Of a DNA stretch of 64,000 nt, positions 35,232 through 45,988 are shown in pieces. This DNA comes from Gnetum montanum (lineage: Eukaryota; Streptophyta; Gnetopsida; Gnetales; Gnetaceae), in assembly GCA_015680685.1 (NCBI GenBank), contig MNCI01007750.1, positions 185,336 to 249,335 of the forward strand, read 5' to 3'. The notes below the pieces were generated by a model, which did not search any database, was not told the origin of the DNA, and was given only the letters and a program-made list of their open reading frames with translations. Both the position numbers and the translations under genes were made by a program. The stretch's first letter is position 1. Each line of letters opens with the position of its first letter.

Positions 35232-35960
35232 CTACTCCGTGTCTATGTTACTAATAGCTTGTGCTGCTACTTTGTCACCATGGATAACCACCTCCCTGCC
35301 TACGTATGGTAGGTGGATTTCCTGATGTATGGGTGAGGAGACAGCCCTAAGTTGTGCTAACCATGATCTCCCCAAGATTAGGTTAAACCCAATTATTTCC
35401 CCAACCACGATGAACATTGCGCTTGTGGGGAATTTGTCCCCTGCTACGAAGTCTTTGTGGACTATGCCTTTCACCAGGACACGTGTCTCGTTGAACAACC
35501 TTAGACATGATGATGTCGTGGGTTTGATCTAGTCGACCAAGCCCAACTTGTCCATAATAGGGAAGGGGATGATGTTCGTGGCAGCCCCATCATCAACGTG
35601 TACCCTTCGGATCCGGTGTTGGCTGATCTGAATTGTGATGAACAGGGGTGTCATGGTCACTTGACCCCTCTTTGGATCTTCCCTAATGGTGTCGTTGCTA
35701 AAAGTTAATTAGGATGGCGTAGGCTCTACAGATGTAGAAGGAAGCATGACCAAGTGGATCACTTCCTCTTCTGCTGGGATGTCTTCGTTGATCAGAATTG
35801 CTGTCAACATGCAGATTAGAGCTACCCAGTGGGGAACAGACGTCATGATCAGGTCGTACAAGCTCAGCGTAGTGTTTTTCTATTTTAGAGCCTGCTTGAC
35901 CTGAGTGAGGGCATCCAAAAGGTCTTGGCCACCTCCTTATTTGGCGCTTTCCTCTTCTTC
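35232..35960 (-). pseudogene. protease of element B
   Basis: Aspartic protease of the Gag-Pol polyprotein. The minus strand reads VHVDDGAATNIIP (about 35580-35610); D-D-G-A takes the place of D-T/S-G-A. It is followed by LVKGIVHKDFVAGDKF, GFNLILGRSWLAQL and SSPIHQEIHLPY, ending NIDTE at 35232. C has the same active site (VDDGAATNVIP) and tail, so DDGA is a family feature. Upstream is an open segment with SLYDLIMTS-like sequence shared with C. One stop lies between the active site and the flap. Confidence 0.78.
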
Positions 35961-38826
35961 GACTCGTCCCAGGAGATGAATTTCCCAAGGAGGGGCAACT
36001 TTGGATCTAGGTTTAGACCCCTTTTGGTAGGGTGGCATAGACTATGCGGTTGTAGCAACGTTCATCTTTGGTGACGAGGGTGTAGGCATAGGGGGCAAAG
36101 ATGTAGGCTTGGGAATGCCTTAGGTGGCATTCCCCTTCGACGCCTCACCCACGAAACACACTTCTCATTTTTTAGGACGAGAAGGTTGTTCAGTTGTTTT
36201 ATGCGGGGCGGGGGCTATCAAAGGAGTTGACCCCCTAATGATGAAAGGAGCTAACGATGTTAGCGGGTGAAGTGGCACAGTTTCGCTAACAGGTGACGCA
36301 GAGATGGATGCCCATGGAGGGACTCTCAGAACTAACAACTATTGTAAGCTTTGATTAGCTGCTCGTGGTGCTGGTGCACTACGTTGAGGTACATGAACCA
36401 CGAATGGCTGCTGGGGTGGCCTAGGATCACTATCAATGCTGATGGAGTTGATGACCTAATCGATGTTGTTGGCGTTGAGGGGGTCTATGTAGACATGCAT
36501 AGATTGGTTTTCGGGATGTACTAGTTTGCTTTCATCTAACACCAGGTTTCCTTGGTCGATCAATCTCTGGATGTCGTCCTACAACGCTAGACAGTAATCC
36601 ATGTTGTGACCACACTATTAGTGAAAGTCACAAAACTTGTCTAGTTGGAAACCCTTAGGAACTGGGGGCTCATTGAGGAGGGCGAAGGAGGGGTTCCTAA
36701 GGAGCTCGCAATAGCGTTGATGTCTGTTGATTGCTTCTTGTGACATCTGCTTGTATTGCATGTGCCTCGTTGCTAGTAGTTACTTCAAAAGTTCTGAAGG
36801 CTTGAGAGGCAGTGGGATGCTTTGAGCAATCTTTATGTTCAAAGTTTGGTTTGGGTTGTGCAGATGTGTTAGGTGTGAGAATTGGAGGCTACGACATGTT
36901 GCCCTGCTTGGGCATGGGGTTAGCTATGGGTACGACTAGTTTCTTGTTGCTCTTGTTACCGTTGTTACTAGGTCTAGGCTTGGCCTCAGTTGCCACAGCG
37001 GCCACTATGGTTGTTGGGGCCTTACCCTTGTCCTTCTTTGTGAAGGTGTTTTTGTAAGCAATATAGGCTGGGTCTTTGCTTGCCTTAGCTGCGTCTTGTA
37101 TACTCTTAGGCTGAGCAAAGGCTTGACTAAGAGTGCAAGGGGCAAGGTAGTACAGTTTATACTTGATAAAGTCATTCACTGCACCTTTAAAGATGACCAA
37201 CAAGTGGGCTTCCTCGATGGGCTCGCAAATTTCGTTACGGGTCACGTTCCAACGTTGGATGAATTTCTGGGCTGGTTCCAAAGGCTCCTACTTTACACCC
37301 ATCAACTGATCCAACATGATTTTCAGCTTCAAGTTATACTTGAAGCATGTCATGAATTGGGTCAGAAGCTCTTCCAGAGTTGAAATGGATGAGTGTGGTA
37401 GTGTGCGATACCAATCTAAGGCTCTCCCGGATAAGGACATGGCAAAGACATGAATGATTTTGTGTGGCCATTGTTGCAGCAGGAGAGACTCACACCTAAA
37501 GATAACTAGGTGTGCGTTGGAATCTCCCTCCCCATCGTACTTCATAAAGTGTGGGAGAGACATCCTTGGGGGTAACATCAGAGTAGGGATTGCAAGGCTG
37601 ATGGGGTCATCCTGGTAAAAGTCCATGACTTGTACCATGTCGGACCCGACAGCCTTGAGGTGTTTGATTTCCTCAGTGAGGGTCTGGATGAGCTGGAACG
37701 CTTGATCCAAACCCTGCGATGATGTAGGTGGTTGGGGAACTATCGAGGTAGCCCCCATATGTGGAATGGTGGGGATGGTGGTGTGACCCATCGACGGTAC
37801 CGTTGGGGTAGCCCCCATGAGCGGTGCTACTTGCATCATCCACCATGTGGTAGGTGGTGTGGTTGGAGCAGCAATCGTAGGTTGTGTCGTCGGATAAACT
37901 ACTTGCGTCGCCGGCAGAGTAGACCATAACCCTGTGTTGGGTTGTACCATTTGCGGGGTTTGGTAGGTTTGAGGGTGAACATAATGAGACATCTGTGGCG
38001 GTTGTGGAATATGCAAATAAGTGAATGGGGTCCACCATGTGGACGGGCCTGGGCCTGCCACGGTGGGTGGAATAGAAGTGAATGTAGGAATTGACATGGA
38101 AGTTGCGTATGATTGCGAAGTAGGTACAGTGTGAACATGCAGTAGGATAGCCGTGATTGTTGTGTGATGTGTTGCAGGAATGGGCTGTTGAAAAATTTGC
38201 AGAGGCATAGTTGCTGCAAATGAAATAGGAGAATAAGGGCGTTGATATGCTGGGAAGGTGACATGGCTACCCATTGCAATTATAGTTGCAGGTTGCAGGA
38301 GCGTAGGCATGATAACAAAGGGAGTAGTGACAAACAACGGGTCAGCCCAGAAGGATTGGGTAGGAGGGATAGAAATGAGGTTGGTTTGACCTCCCTCGTC
38401 AGATTGGGAATCGAGTTCCTCCTATCCATCTTGAAAAGTGTCATCTTGGTTGGATGCTGTGTCTTGCTGCTCCCTAAGCCTAGCCAATGGGATTAGTTGA
38501 TCTAGAAGCCTTTGGTTTGCCTGCATCAAAGGTATAGAAGCACCGGGGGTGGGAACAAATTACATCTTGTCGCAGTCAGTGAACTCAAAGCTACATTTGC
38601 TTTAAAACTCGTGTACGTCCAAAGGTAGGTTTGCCTAAACCTTTGCACAAAGGAAGTTGTAATGCTCATGTTGCTGGGCTAAGCCCTCAGGTCCTCGATT
38701 TTGGATCTTGAGGGATCACCATGTTTCTAGCATTGGGTTCAATGGTTGTTCGACACCAGTGATGCCTTGAATCGTGATGGGAACCTCTATGTTGAAGGTG
38801 TTAGCAGTAGTAGTTGCAGAAGTCAT
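35961..38826 (-). pseudogene. gag of element B (Tat-like)
   Basis: Starts MTSATTTANTFNIEVP (38826). A long Pro/Thr/Tyr/His-rich region (38300-37720) precedes QGLDQAFQLIQTLTEEIKHL, then the retrotransposon gag core: MSLPHFMKYDGEGDSNAHL, ALDWYRTLPHSSISTLEELL and a FIQRWN segment. PIEEAHLLVIFKGAVNDFI follows (36889-37281). Near 36600-36650 the Tat-type zinc motif reads CDFH, CGHNMDYCLAL. The stretch down to 35961 is Pro-rich linker. 349 codons are open in one piece (38337-37288). A few stops only, so the decay is mild. Confidence 0.82.
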
Positions 38827-38847
38827 TATTACTAAGCTAGATAATTT

Positions 38848-39411
38848 TGCAAATGTGAAAAGCAAAAATAAGTTGGCAAGCAATGAAAAGGAAGGATTTA
38901 TTTCTTATAGGGCTTCCGAGAAATTGTTGAGGCGACTGATCTATACCACACGACGCATAAACAACCGCGAAAGGGTGTCACGTTTACACTAGTATGCGAT
39001 AAGGTACAGAATGCATGCAAGACTACCGTAAAAGAAAAGAAATCAGGAAAGCTAAATAGTTTTGCGAATGAGAAGAAGAAAAAAGTTGGCAAGAAATAAA
39101 AAGAAGAAGAAGGCTTTATGTCTTGCAGGGCTCTCGAGGAGCCGTCAAGGCGACTGACCTGTACCACACGATGCATAAAAAATTGCAAAAGGGTGTCATG
39201 TTTATGCTAGTGCGTGATAGGGTACAGAGTGCATGCAAGACTACCATAGGATAGGCGAGTTAACTGGCAACTAGAGGCTTTATTTCCTGTAGGGTTTCTG
39301 AGGAACCGTCAAGGCGACTGATCTGCACTGCACAATGTGTAAACAACCACAGACAGGTGTCAAGTTTATGCTAATGCATATCAGGGTGTAGAAGGCTTAC
39401 AAGACTACCGT
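38848..39411 (-). repeat. three-copy tandem repeat in the leader of B
   Basis: Units of about 137 bp at 38894-39030, 39112-39247 and 39275-39411; each starts with a GGCTTTATTTC-like stretch, contains AAGGCGACTGATCTG and ends CAAGACTACCGT. The first two are extended to the left by a further matching block (38848-38893 and 39058-39111). They lie between the PBS and gag, where packaging or dimerisation signals are expected. Confidence 0.85.
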
Positions 39412-39433
39412 GACACATGGAAAAGGCACCAAA

Positions 39434-39452
39434 GGCCCTCCTTCTAGCGCCA
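39434..39452 (-). other. primer-binding site of element B
   Basis: The minus strand reads TGGCGCTAGAAGGAGGGCC seven bases inside the 5' LTR. The same site with one C-to-T change occurs after the LTR of C (53707-53725). It is a PBS type I associate with Tat-like plant elements. Confidence 0.8.
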
Positions 39453-39459
39453 GAGAAAC

Positions 39460-41055
39460 TGTAGCAACCGAAAATGTCGGTAGCTGAAAAAAATGCCGAG
39501 CGACCGTTGGTCGCTGGCATTCTTGACCCTGTTTCCATGGGAGGGCCATGCTGGATGGAGTGGAAATGGGGTGCCCTAAATGGTCTAGTCGATCAGACAA
39601 GGACTTAGTCTATGTCTATATAACCTTTTTCAGTGTGTGATTTGAAAAATGAAAACTGATAGCACGAAATAATGCTTAAATGCAAAATGGAAAGAAAATA
39701 ATGTAAAATGCAAACTAAGCAGGAGACAACATAAAATGTAGTTAGAAAAATGCACTGCTTCAGAGCTACAACTTTGCTTTGTCAAGATGGATACAATTGT
39801 TTGCACAGCGCTAGGAAGTGTGGAGATCCCGAGAGTAACTAAGACGTGTAGAGTGAGACGGCTGTGTGCTTGAATGCGGACTCGGGCGTTAACAATGCGA
39901 AGTGCTACCAAGGTGGTAGGCAAGAGAAGAACAAAATGCCAACTGAGAATGCTAACTATTTATAATGTCAAAACAGAAAGCTTATAATGCTTAAGGTTAC
40001 AATGATAACTTTTGCTTGTCAGCCAACAAAATTGTTAGCCGACTAGATTGCCCAAAGAGTCAGAGAATGTGCCCGAGAGCCAAAGATAGATGCGAAAGGC
40101 TAGAAGAAAAGCTAGATCACCCTTTAAGCATTGCTCATTAGGGTATTTATAGGACCAAGGGCATGCAAAAGATGCAGTTTGGACGCCATGTGCCTTGGGC
40201 CTATGTTGACCTGTCCATGTTGGACATGCCTGCATGACCGTTGGGCAAAACTGCCACACTATAATTATGAGCCTGCCATGTCTTAATTACACTATCAGAG
40301 TAACGATGTAATTAGGTGAGGTGCATTGATGTCGCATAACCACTTTCCATGCTTTGTAGTGTAGCATGTTTGACATAGTGTGGCATCTTGTCATGCTGTG
40401 CTATGCTTCACAGCGTAGCATAGCATAACCGTCAGTTTGAAACAAAAAATCTACGTTGTGTCCCACTGCATGTGTTGGGAACCTTCGCAGTGTTGTGACT
40501 ACCAGTCGTAAATTTTCTATGCTATGCTACGCTACGTAGCATATCATAGTGTAGCAGCTATCCTTAGTCACAAAAACGTCACCAATCAGCAAAATTTTTC
40601 TTTTGCACTGTGAAACTTGCGAACTTGCTGATCCCGCACTTTGAGATGCCTTCTGTTAACTTCTGAAGAATTGCTATGCCTCGCTGCACCTTGTAGCTTA
40701 GCATAGCGTAGTAGCAAACATGACCTGATTTTGGCCAAGTTTGCCACTTTCTGATAGAAGGAGACATTACTAAAGGACTTAAAGTCAGGCGAGGGGACTG
40801 ATTGTCCAGCTTTTGCTACGCTGTGCTACATTGTGTGGAATAGCATAGCATAGCATTGTGCTTCTGCAAACATTTTTTGGAGTTTGCTACGCTACAGGAC
40901 ATAGCATAGCGTAGCAAGACTCGTTGACTTAGAAAACTTCATGAAGCAGACAGTCTAAAAATCAAAGCATCCATCTCCTGAAGAACTACCGTAATGCTGC
41001 GCGAGTTGCAAAGGTTTGGTGAAGCAAGCATGTCTTCGAATTTTGGGGTGTTTCA
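39460..41055 (-). mobile_element. 5' LTR of element B
   Basis: Pairs with 24205-25795 over the full length. Divergence is highest in the first 150 bp of the + strand and lower further in. TATA box (minus) at 40142-40153. It carries the same U3 inverted-repeat clusters around 40340-40420, 40515-40555, 40695-40715, 40820-40855 and 40888-40917. Confidence 0.9.
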
Positions 41056-42975
41056 ATGGGAATCCTTGCGTGTTGGAAGTATTTTGGCTTAGTCATATTT
41101 ACCCCATCGAGTTTCACACACTTGATTATAATAAGCATAGGGGGGTAATTTGTACGGTGTAGTTCCTGGATAACGAGTTGACCCACTATGATGTTGGTGA
41201 CCGTTAGATGGTATGCAAGGATTGGGTTGTCGCTTTCCATTCATGTGTTCATTGGACCGTATTGTTGTTGGAGTGTGAGTTGGTGGCCCTGATGAATTTA
41301 CATGAGGCATTGAGTTCAAAGGTAAGGGTGCACCACAGTGTGGGACTTGTGCTGAGTTGGAGGATGTAGTGGCCTCGAAATTTTGTTGTCCCTTCTTATG
41401 GTTATGTTTAAAGAAGGGGTGCTTTGAATGTTGAGAAGGCTTTTCACTGTTGTTGGTAGAAGTAGCGCAAGTAATGTTCGTGGGTTGTTGTAGTGGTGCA
41501 GACACCTTAGGAATAGTTGGTGGTGATGTAGAAGGAGGAAAAGGATGAGAATGTTGAAATTTAGGAGGCGTATAGGATACATAAGGTGGTGGTTGTGTTG
41601 GAGGCATGGGTTGATAGTATTGTGGAGAATAGTACTGTGGTGAGATAAAGTATGTTGGCCCAGTTGGAGAAGCAGGATGTTGAACATGATAAGCATTTGG
41701 ATTCAGATGATATGAAGGATGTCTCCAGTATAAGGGTGGTCTCCCCTACGACTGGGATTTTTGCCACTATGATCGAACACAGTATCTCTGTACGAACTCT
41801 GGATGTAGCGTGTTTCCCCAATGCTCATATAAATGTAACAAGATTGGGCATTGGCCCATGGGATGATCATACAGGCATATGTTACATTCATATGTATGAT
41901 TGGCAGTTGAGCTCTTATTTTCCTTATCCCTTTGTTCCTATTATCTAGTGTTTTGTAATGCTTCTTGAGTTGTCAAAACTCTATCTCCAATAATGTTGAC
42001 ACATTCTCCACACTTTGGATACATCCATTCCAACATCTTATTGATCTTTGCCTCAACTTCTTCTAGTGATTGTTGTATTGGCAAAGATGGTTCTCTCTCC
42101 TTGTGATAAGTTGATTTCTCCTTTTTATGGTCATGGACCTTTGTTAAGTTGAGATTTTAGTCCTGTTGATATTTTTCGACACTCTCCCATCTAGCCAATT
42201 CTCCTTCTTCTTTTGCTACCTGCTTGATAAGCTCTTGGACTTGATGGGTTCATAGTTCGTATAGTTGACCTTGGGTATACATTCATAGGGTTTCTCTTGT
42301 TGCATCACAAAGCCTGTCAATGATATGATACATTAGCCTTTCCTTGGAAAACCCATGGCTTGGAAAGTTATTTAATAGTGCATAATATCTTTCTAAGGCC
42401 ATGTCCAAGGGTTCATGTTGTGCTTGTTTCCATCCTTGGATTTGTTGCCTCAAGGCTAACACTCTTACGTAGGTTTGATATTTTTCGTTAAAAACTTCGA
42501 CCATTGTTGACTAGTGTCATATTGAATTTGGTTTTAACGATCTATACCATACTTTTGCTTGGCCAGCAAGAGTCATAGGAAAGAGCTTAAGTTTTTACCA
42601 ACCAATATCAATGTTGTTCCATGTGTAGGCATCGTAGAAGGCTTGTAAATGTTGATATAGATCTAAGTCATAGCCTCCTGAAAAAGTAGGAAAGTTGTTT
42701 AAATTGAGCCTGGGTACATGGCTCTCTTTACGATGCCTACGGGAAATTCGAACAGCCTCTTGTATTTGCGTTAGGCTTGTAGTGGCCAGTAGGGGTTCAT
42801 CGTCATCTTGTAAGTTATGCTTTTGCACGTTGGGATGACGTTGCTTTCGTTCATGTTTATAGGAAACCCCCACCTCGGGTTGCATACTCCAATCTTCGTT
42901 GTCATATAATTCATTAGTTCTCCAATGAACTTCCTCACTAAGTGTGGCATTATCATAATCTTGTAGGAGAGGCAT
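41056..42975 (-). pseudogene. gag of element A (Athila-like), truncated by the B junction
   Basis: Starts MPLLQDYDNATLSEEVHW (42975). Contains DDDEPLLATTSLTQIQEA, NLNNFPTFSGGYDLDLYQHL, GQAKVWYRSLKPNSI, the core helix region VRVLALRQQIQGWKQAQHEP (42283-42504), and a CCHC-type zinc knuckle CNICLYDHPMGQC near 41875. The 172-codon C-terminal part (41607-41089) is very rich in Pro, Ser, Asn and His. It ends at the boundary with B, so protease is absent. Only a handful of stops. Confidence 0.8.
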
Positions 42976-43102
42976 TGTTGTGAAATTGTGTGTGAATTTA
43001 GATGTGACTTTTTTAATAATTATTTCTTCTTCCTAAGAGGTATATCTTTAAGTCCTATACAACAACCTTGTATGATATAACAAATCTAGATAACTAGCAC
43101 TG

Positions 43103-43120
43103 TCCTCGGCAACGATGCCA
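43103..43120 (-). other. primer-binding site of element A
   Basis: The minus strand reads TGGCATCGTTGCCGAGGA one base inside the 5' LTR, close to the Athila tRNA-Asp site. Confidence 0.8.
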
Positions 43121-43121
43121 A

Positions 43122-43917
43122 TGATGAGTGGCGAGGTACCCCTACACTCAACCATACGAATACGAGCGTTACACGTGCGATCCGGTCGAACTTCGCAGAT
43201 GGACTAGTTGTGGCATCTAGATATTTAGCCTTAGGTCATAGTTTTTTGTCTTCCCACTTGGACTAGTATTAGCTTTTTCATGTATGGTTTAGTCTAGAGT
43301 GAGGTGTATGATGTGTTTTCTAATCTAATGCTACTCCTGAAGGAAATGGAAAGTAATATTAACTAAGGTAGGAGGAAAGGGTAAGAGAGAATCTAATCTA
43401 GCCTATGTGCAATGAGCATCCATTCCTTGATTATCTGTACACATCTTGGACTTTGTGCATGACTACCACTGGGATTACCAAGCGCAAATCCTAGGTACGC
43501 TATTGGGTTACCAAGTAGTCACACTTAAATGCTTGTAATCAAGTCGTACTCCTTCTGCATTTTAACATGAGATAAGGGAGAGAGAGATTAACTAGGAAAG
43601 AAGTAAATAAAAATTAATTAAATAATTAAACTAAGTGAATGCTCCAATGATGAAGTAATCTTGATCTTTATTTCTGGTCATGTGCGTGTCCAAGTACATC
43701 ACACTCAAATAAAGGATGCCATACAATTACAATCACCACACTGCAGGCATGCACTGGAAAACAATTCTATCTCTGGAGGGATAAAACTACCAGAGTTTCG
43801 CTAAGGGGCTAAATCTTGATTGAGAAACAAGGGAGAGCCACCTCTTATTTATAGAACTGGCGGTGGGCTGCAATATCGCGTACACGATATTGTGGTCACC
43901 CAAAATGCGACTCATCA
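43122..43917 (-). mobile_element. 5' LTR of element A
   Basis: Same ends as the 3' LTR (TGATGAGT...ACTCATCA). It is 33 bp shorter than 18881-19709, because one of the repeated ATATCG palindrome units of the U3 is missing (43871-43892). Confidence 0.9.
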
Positions 43918-43922
43918 CTTTT
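43918..43922. repeat. target-site duplication of element A (right)
   Basis: CTTTT, identical to 18876-18880. The next 50 bp are the remaining interior of E. Confidence 0.85.
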
Positions 43923-43960
43923 CACTTTTGTAAAGAAATTTGAGGATAAGTTTTCATTTA

Positions 43961-43972
43961 GTCATAAGGGTA
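43961..43972 (+). other. polypurine tract of element E
   Basis: GTCATAAGGGTA directly before the 3' LTR of E; cognate of GTCGTGGGGGTA in A. Confidence 0.65.
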
Positions 43973-44910
43973 TAATGAAGCATTAAAAGGTTGTGTTGAT
44001 GGACCCTCGTTAACATGGCCTCATTGACGGGTCCCTGTTGATGTAGCCTTGTCTACGTGGTGTCGCCCCATCAACGGGGCTACGTTGACATAGCATTTGC
44101 TATGTTTATGAGGCCCTATTAAGACAACTCCACAATAAAGTCTATAAATACATGCTCATCTTCCATGTTTATGAAAGTCTTGTCAAAAAATTATAGCATA
44201 ACTTTTGTAGTTTTGTCATTTGAAAGATAGAATATTTTTCTAAGTGCCCGCAATAGAAGTTAGAAAGTGTATAGATCTTTATTCGGGCATTGATGTACCT
44301 AAGCACACTAGTGTGAATGACAATAAGGATAAGCCTTTTGATAAACCTTGCAGCACTTGGAAATAGATTAATTAATTATTTATTCATTTAATGTTTTATT
44401 CACTTTCCTTTAATGTTTTAAGTGATTAAATACTTAATTAGGCTAAATTAAGCTAGAATAAGTAGTTATTAACTAAGCACATAAGTACGACACTTCGAGA
44501 ATGTGCATGACACTTGGTAATCCTAGTAATGATTAACATTTGGTAAATGAGTAGTGTTATACATGTTTAGAATGTGTACGGCAAGTGGGAACAAATGCTT
44601 ATGTTAGGATTAGTTAGGTGTAGTTAGTTAGATTAAGTTAGCAATTGAATTACTTCATTTCTTCCATCCTTTATTTTGAGCATCCAAAATATAAAACATA
44701 AAAGTAATAAAAATCATATGCCTCGATTACACTTAACCATACCTTTGCATATCATAAGTGTAATTAGGAAGACAAAGAATAACTATTAGGGCAAGTTCAC
44801 TTTTTAGAGACTAGTATACCTAAAGACATAGAATCCACAGAATTTGACTAGAACATGTGTGAACGCTTAGTGATTCGTATGGTTAAGCGTAGGGGTACTT
44901 GGCACTCATA
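43973..44910 (+). mobile_element. 3' LTR of element E
   Basis: Pairs with 6533-7457. The start is TAATGAAG (first G changed to A), the end is CACTCATA. It is followed by the TSD AAAGG (44911-44915). Confidence 0.85.
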
Positions 44911-45095
44911 AAAGGCTAATTACTTACTACTATTATGTATTCTAAATATTTTTATAGTTACCTACATATATATACTACTATATTATATACATATATTAAT
45001 TTATAAATATAGATTTAAGTTGTAGACAGTTGTCCAAAATAATGTTTGATATGCAAAACATTATACAAAAACTGCAACTCTATCCCATTTAGTGT

Positions 45096-45960
45096 TTATA
45101 ATTTGTAAATGTCCTCTAATAATTGTTTCTTGATCTGAAATGGACTAGTCCATATCATCAAAAACTTATTTATCTTCCTCATATTCCATAATAATACAAG
45201 ATCATTGAATTTAGAAGTTCTTTTTAGAGCCTTTCTTTCGAACCACCTTTTGACTTGAGAAGCATTCTTTAATAACTTATCCATAGCTCTATCTATTTGG
45301 ACTTCTCTTTTGATGAGCAAAGTCATGAAACTTTGACCTTTATTAATTTTCTCACTATACTTTTGTACACAATCTAAGGCCGAACTTATAATCTTGTTCA
45401 TAATCCTTGTAGGCAGACTATAGACCATGTTATAAGCTGATGTTCCAATAGCCTTCTTGAATTTGATACGATTAGTCCATAATGCAAATTGTAAATAATC
45501 AATCCAATTTCCTAGATTTCCATCCATCAACTTTTTGATGTAGAAAATAAGCTTTTTATTTTTAGATTCAGCTAAGCCATTTCCTTGAGGATAATAATTC
45601 AAAGAAGAAAATAGAAAGATGGATTTTTTCGATGACCACATTATAAACTCTTTAGATTAAAAAATAGGTCCATTATCAAATACCAATACTTCAAGTAGAC
45701 CAAAATGACTTAAAATATGATCTTCCAAGAACTTAATCACATCTGATGTTGAATGTTTTCTCAGAGCCTTTGCTTCAAACCATTTGGTAAAGTAATCGAT
45801 AGTCATGAGAATACCATTATGTCCTACTCTTAAAGGAATAATTGTACTAAAAAAATATAAGTCCCATTGCTAAAATGATCTATTCAAAATTATTGATTTT
45901 AAAGAAGCTCTAGCCTTTTTGATCTTTAATCCATGAATTTGACATTTGTAACATCTTTGA
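45096..45960 (-). pseudogene. integrase of element F
   Basis: Minus-strand Ty3/Gypsy integrase. The readable core has GHNGILMTIDYFTKWFEAKAL, LVFDNGPIF (second Asp intact) and YYPQGNGLAESKNKKLIFY (Glu intact); 181 codons are open from 45641 to 45096, including NMVYSLPTRIMNK and a C-terminal basic region ending LLEDIYKL. The zinc region upstream (CYKCQIHGLKIKKA) is cut by the solo LTR at 45989. Stops near 45655, 45870 and 45960 show that it is dead, but it is better preserved than the integrase of E. Confidence 0.8.
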
Positions 45961-45988
45961 ATTTTTGAACTAATATCTTGGTATATAC

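Larger units (their letters stand above)
24205..41055 (-). mobile_element. element B: Tat-like retrotransposon with an antisense intron-containing gene
   Basis: LTRs of 1596 bp (39460-41055) and 1591 bp (24205-25795), the PBS TGGCGCTAGAAGGAGGGCC, gag, protease, RT-RNase H, aRNH and integrase all on the minus strand define it. Dual RNase H and the gag motif CDFH...GHNMDYC mark the Tat lineage. Between protease and RT lies a + strand multi-exon gene (31079-34452). The flanks do not form a TSD (ACAAG left, ATGGG right), which suggests recombination between two B copies. CpG dinucleotides are still common, so it is the youngest layer. Confidence 0.85.
18881..43917 (-). mobile_element. element A: Athila-like retrotransposon lacking pol, inserted in E and split by B
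   Basis: Two LTRs (43122-43917 and 18881-19709) with perfect 8-bp terminal inverted repeats TGATGAGT...ACTCATCA, a perfect 5-bp TSD, a PBS and a polypurine tract define a minus-strand element. Its own sequence is about 8.2 kb once B (24205-41055) is removed. It has gag up to the zinc knuckle and the Pro-rich tail, then jumps across B to sequence just after integrase, so protease, RT and integrase are gone. The extra ORF follows, then the 3' LTR. It inserted about 50 bp upstream of the 3' LTR of E, a member of the same lineage. Confidence 0.88.
6533..44910 (+). mobile_element. element E: complete Athila-like Ty3/Gypsy retrotransposon, split by element A
   Basis: Paired LTRs (6533-7457 and 43973-44910) in the same orientation, a 5-bp TSD (AAAGG), a PBS after the 5' LTR and a polypurine tract before the 3' LTR define one element. 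About 13.3 kb is its own; the rest is element A (18881-43917). The order is LTR, PBS, gag, protease, RT-RNase H, integrase, spacer, extra ORF, polypurine tract, LTR. RT phrases such as KDHFPLPFIDQ and FMDDFSTYGD are characteristic of the Athila lineage. Every gene carries many stops. It is the oldest layer of the nest. Confidence 0.85.

Noticed and set aside
37673-38279. Alternative minus frames of 121-126 codons overlapping the B gag
   Set aside because: Shadows caused by the Pro/Thr-rich repeat-like composition; gag motifs are all in the 349-codon frame and its continuation.
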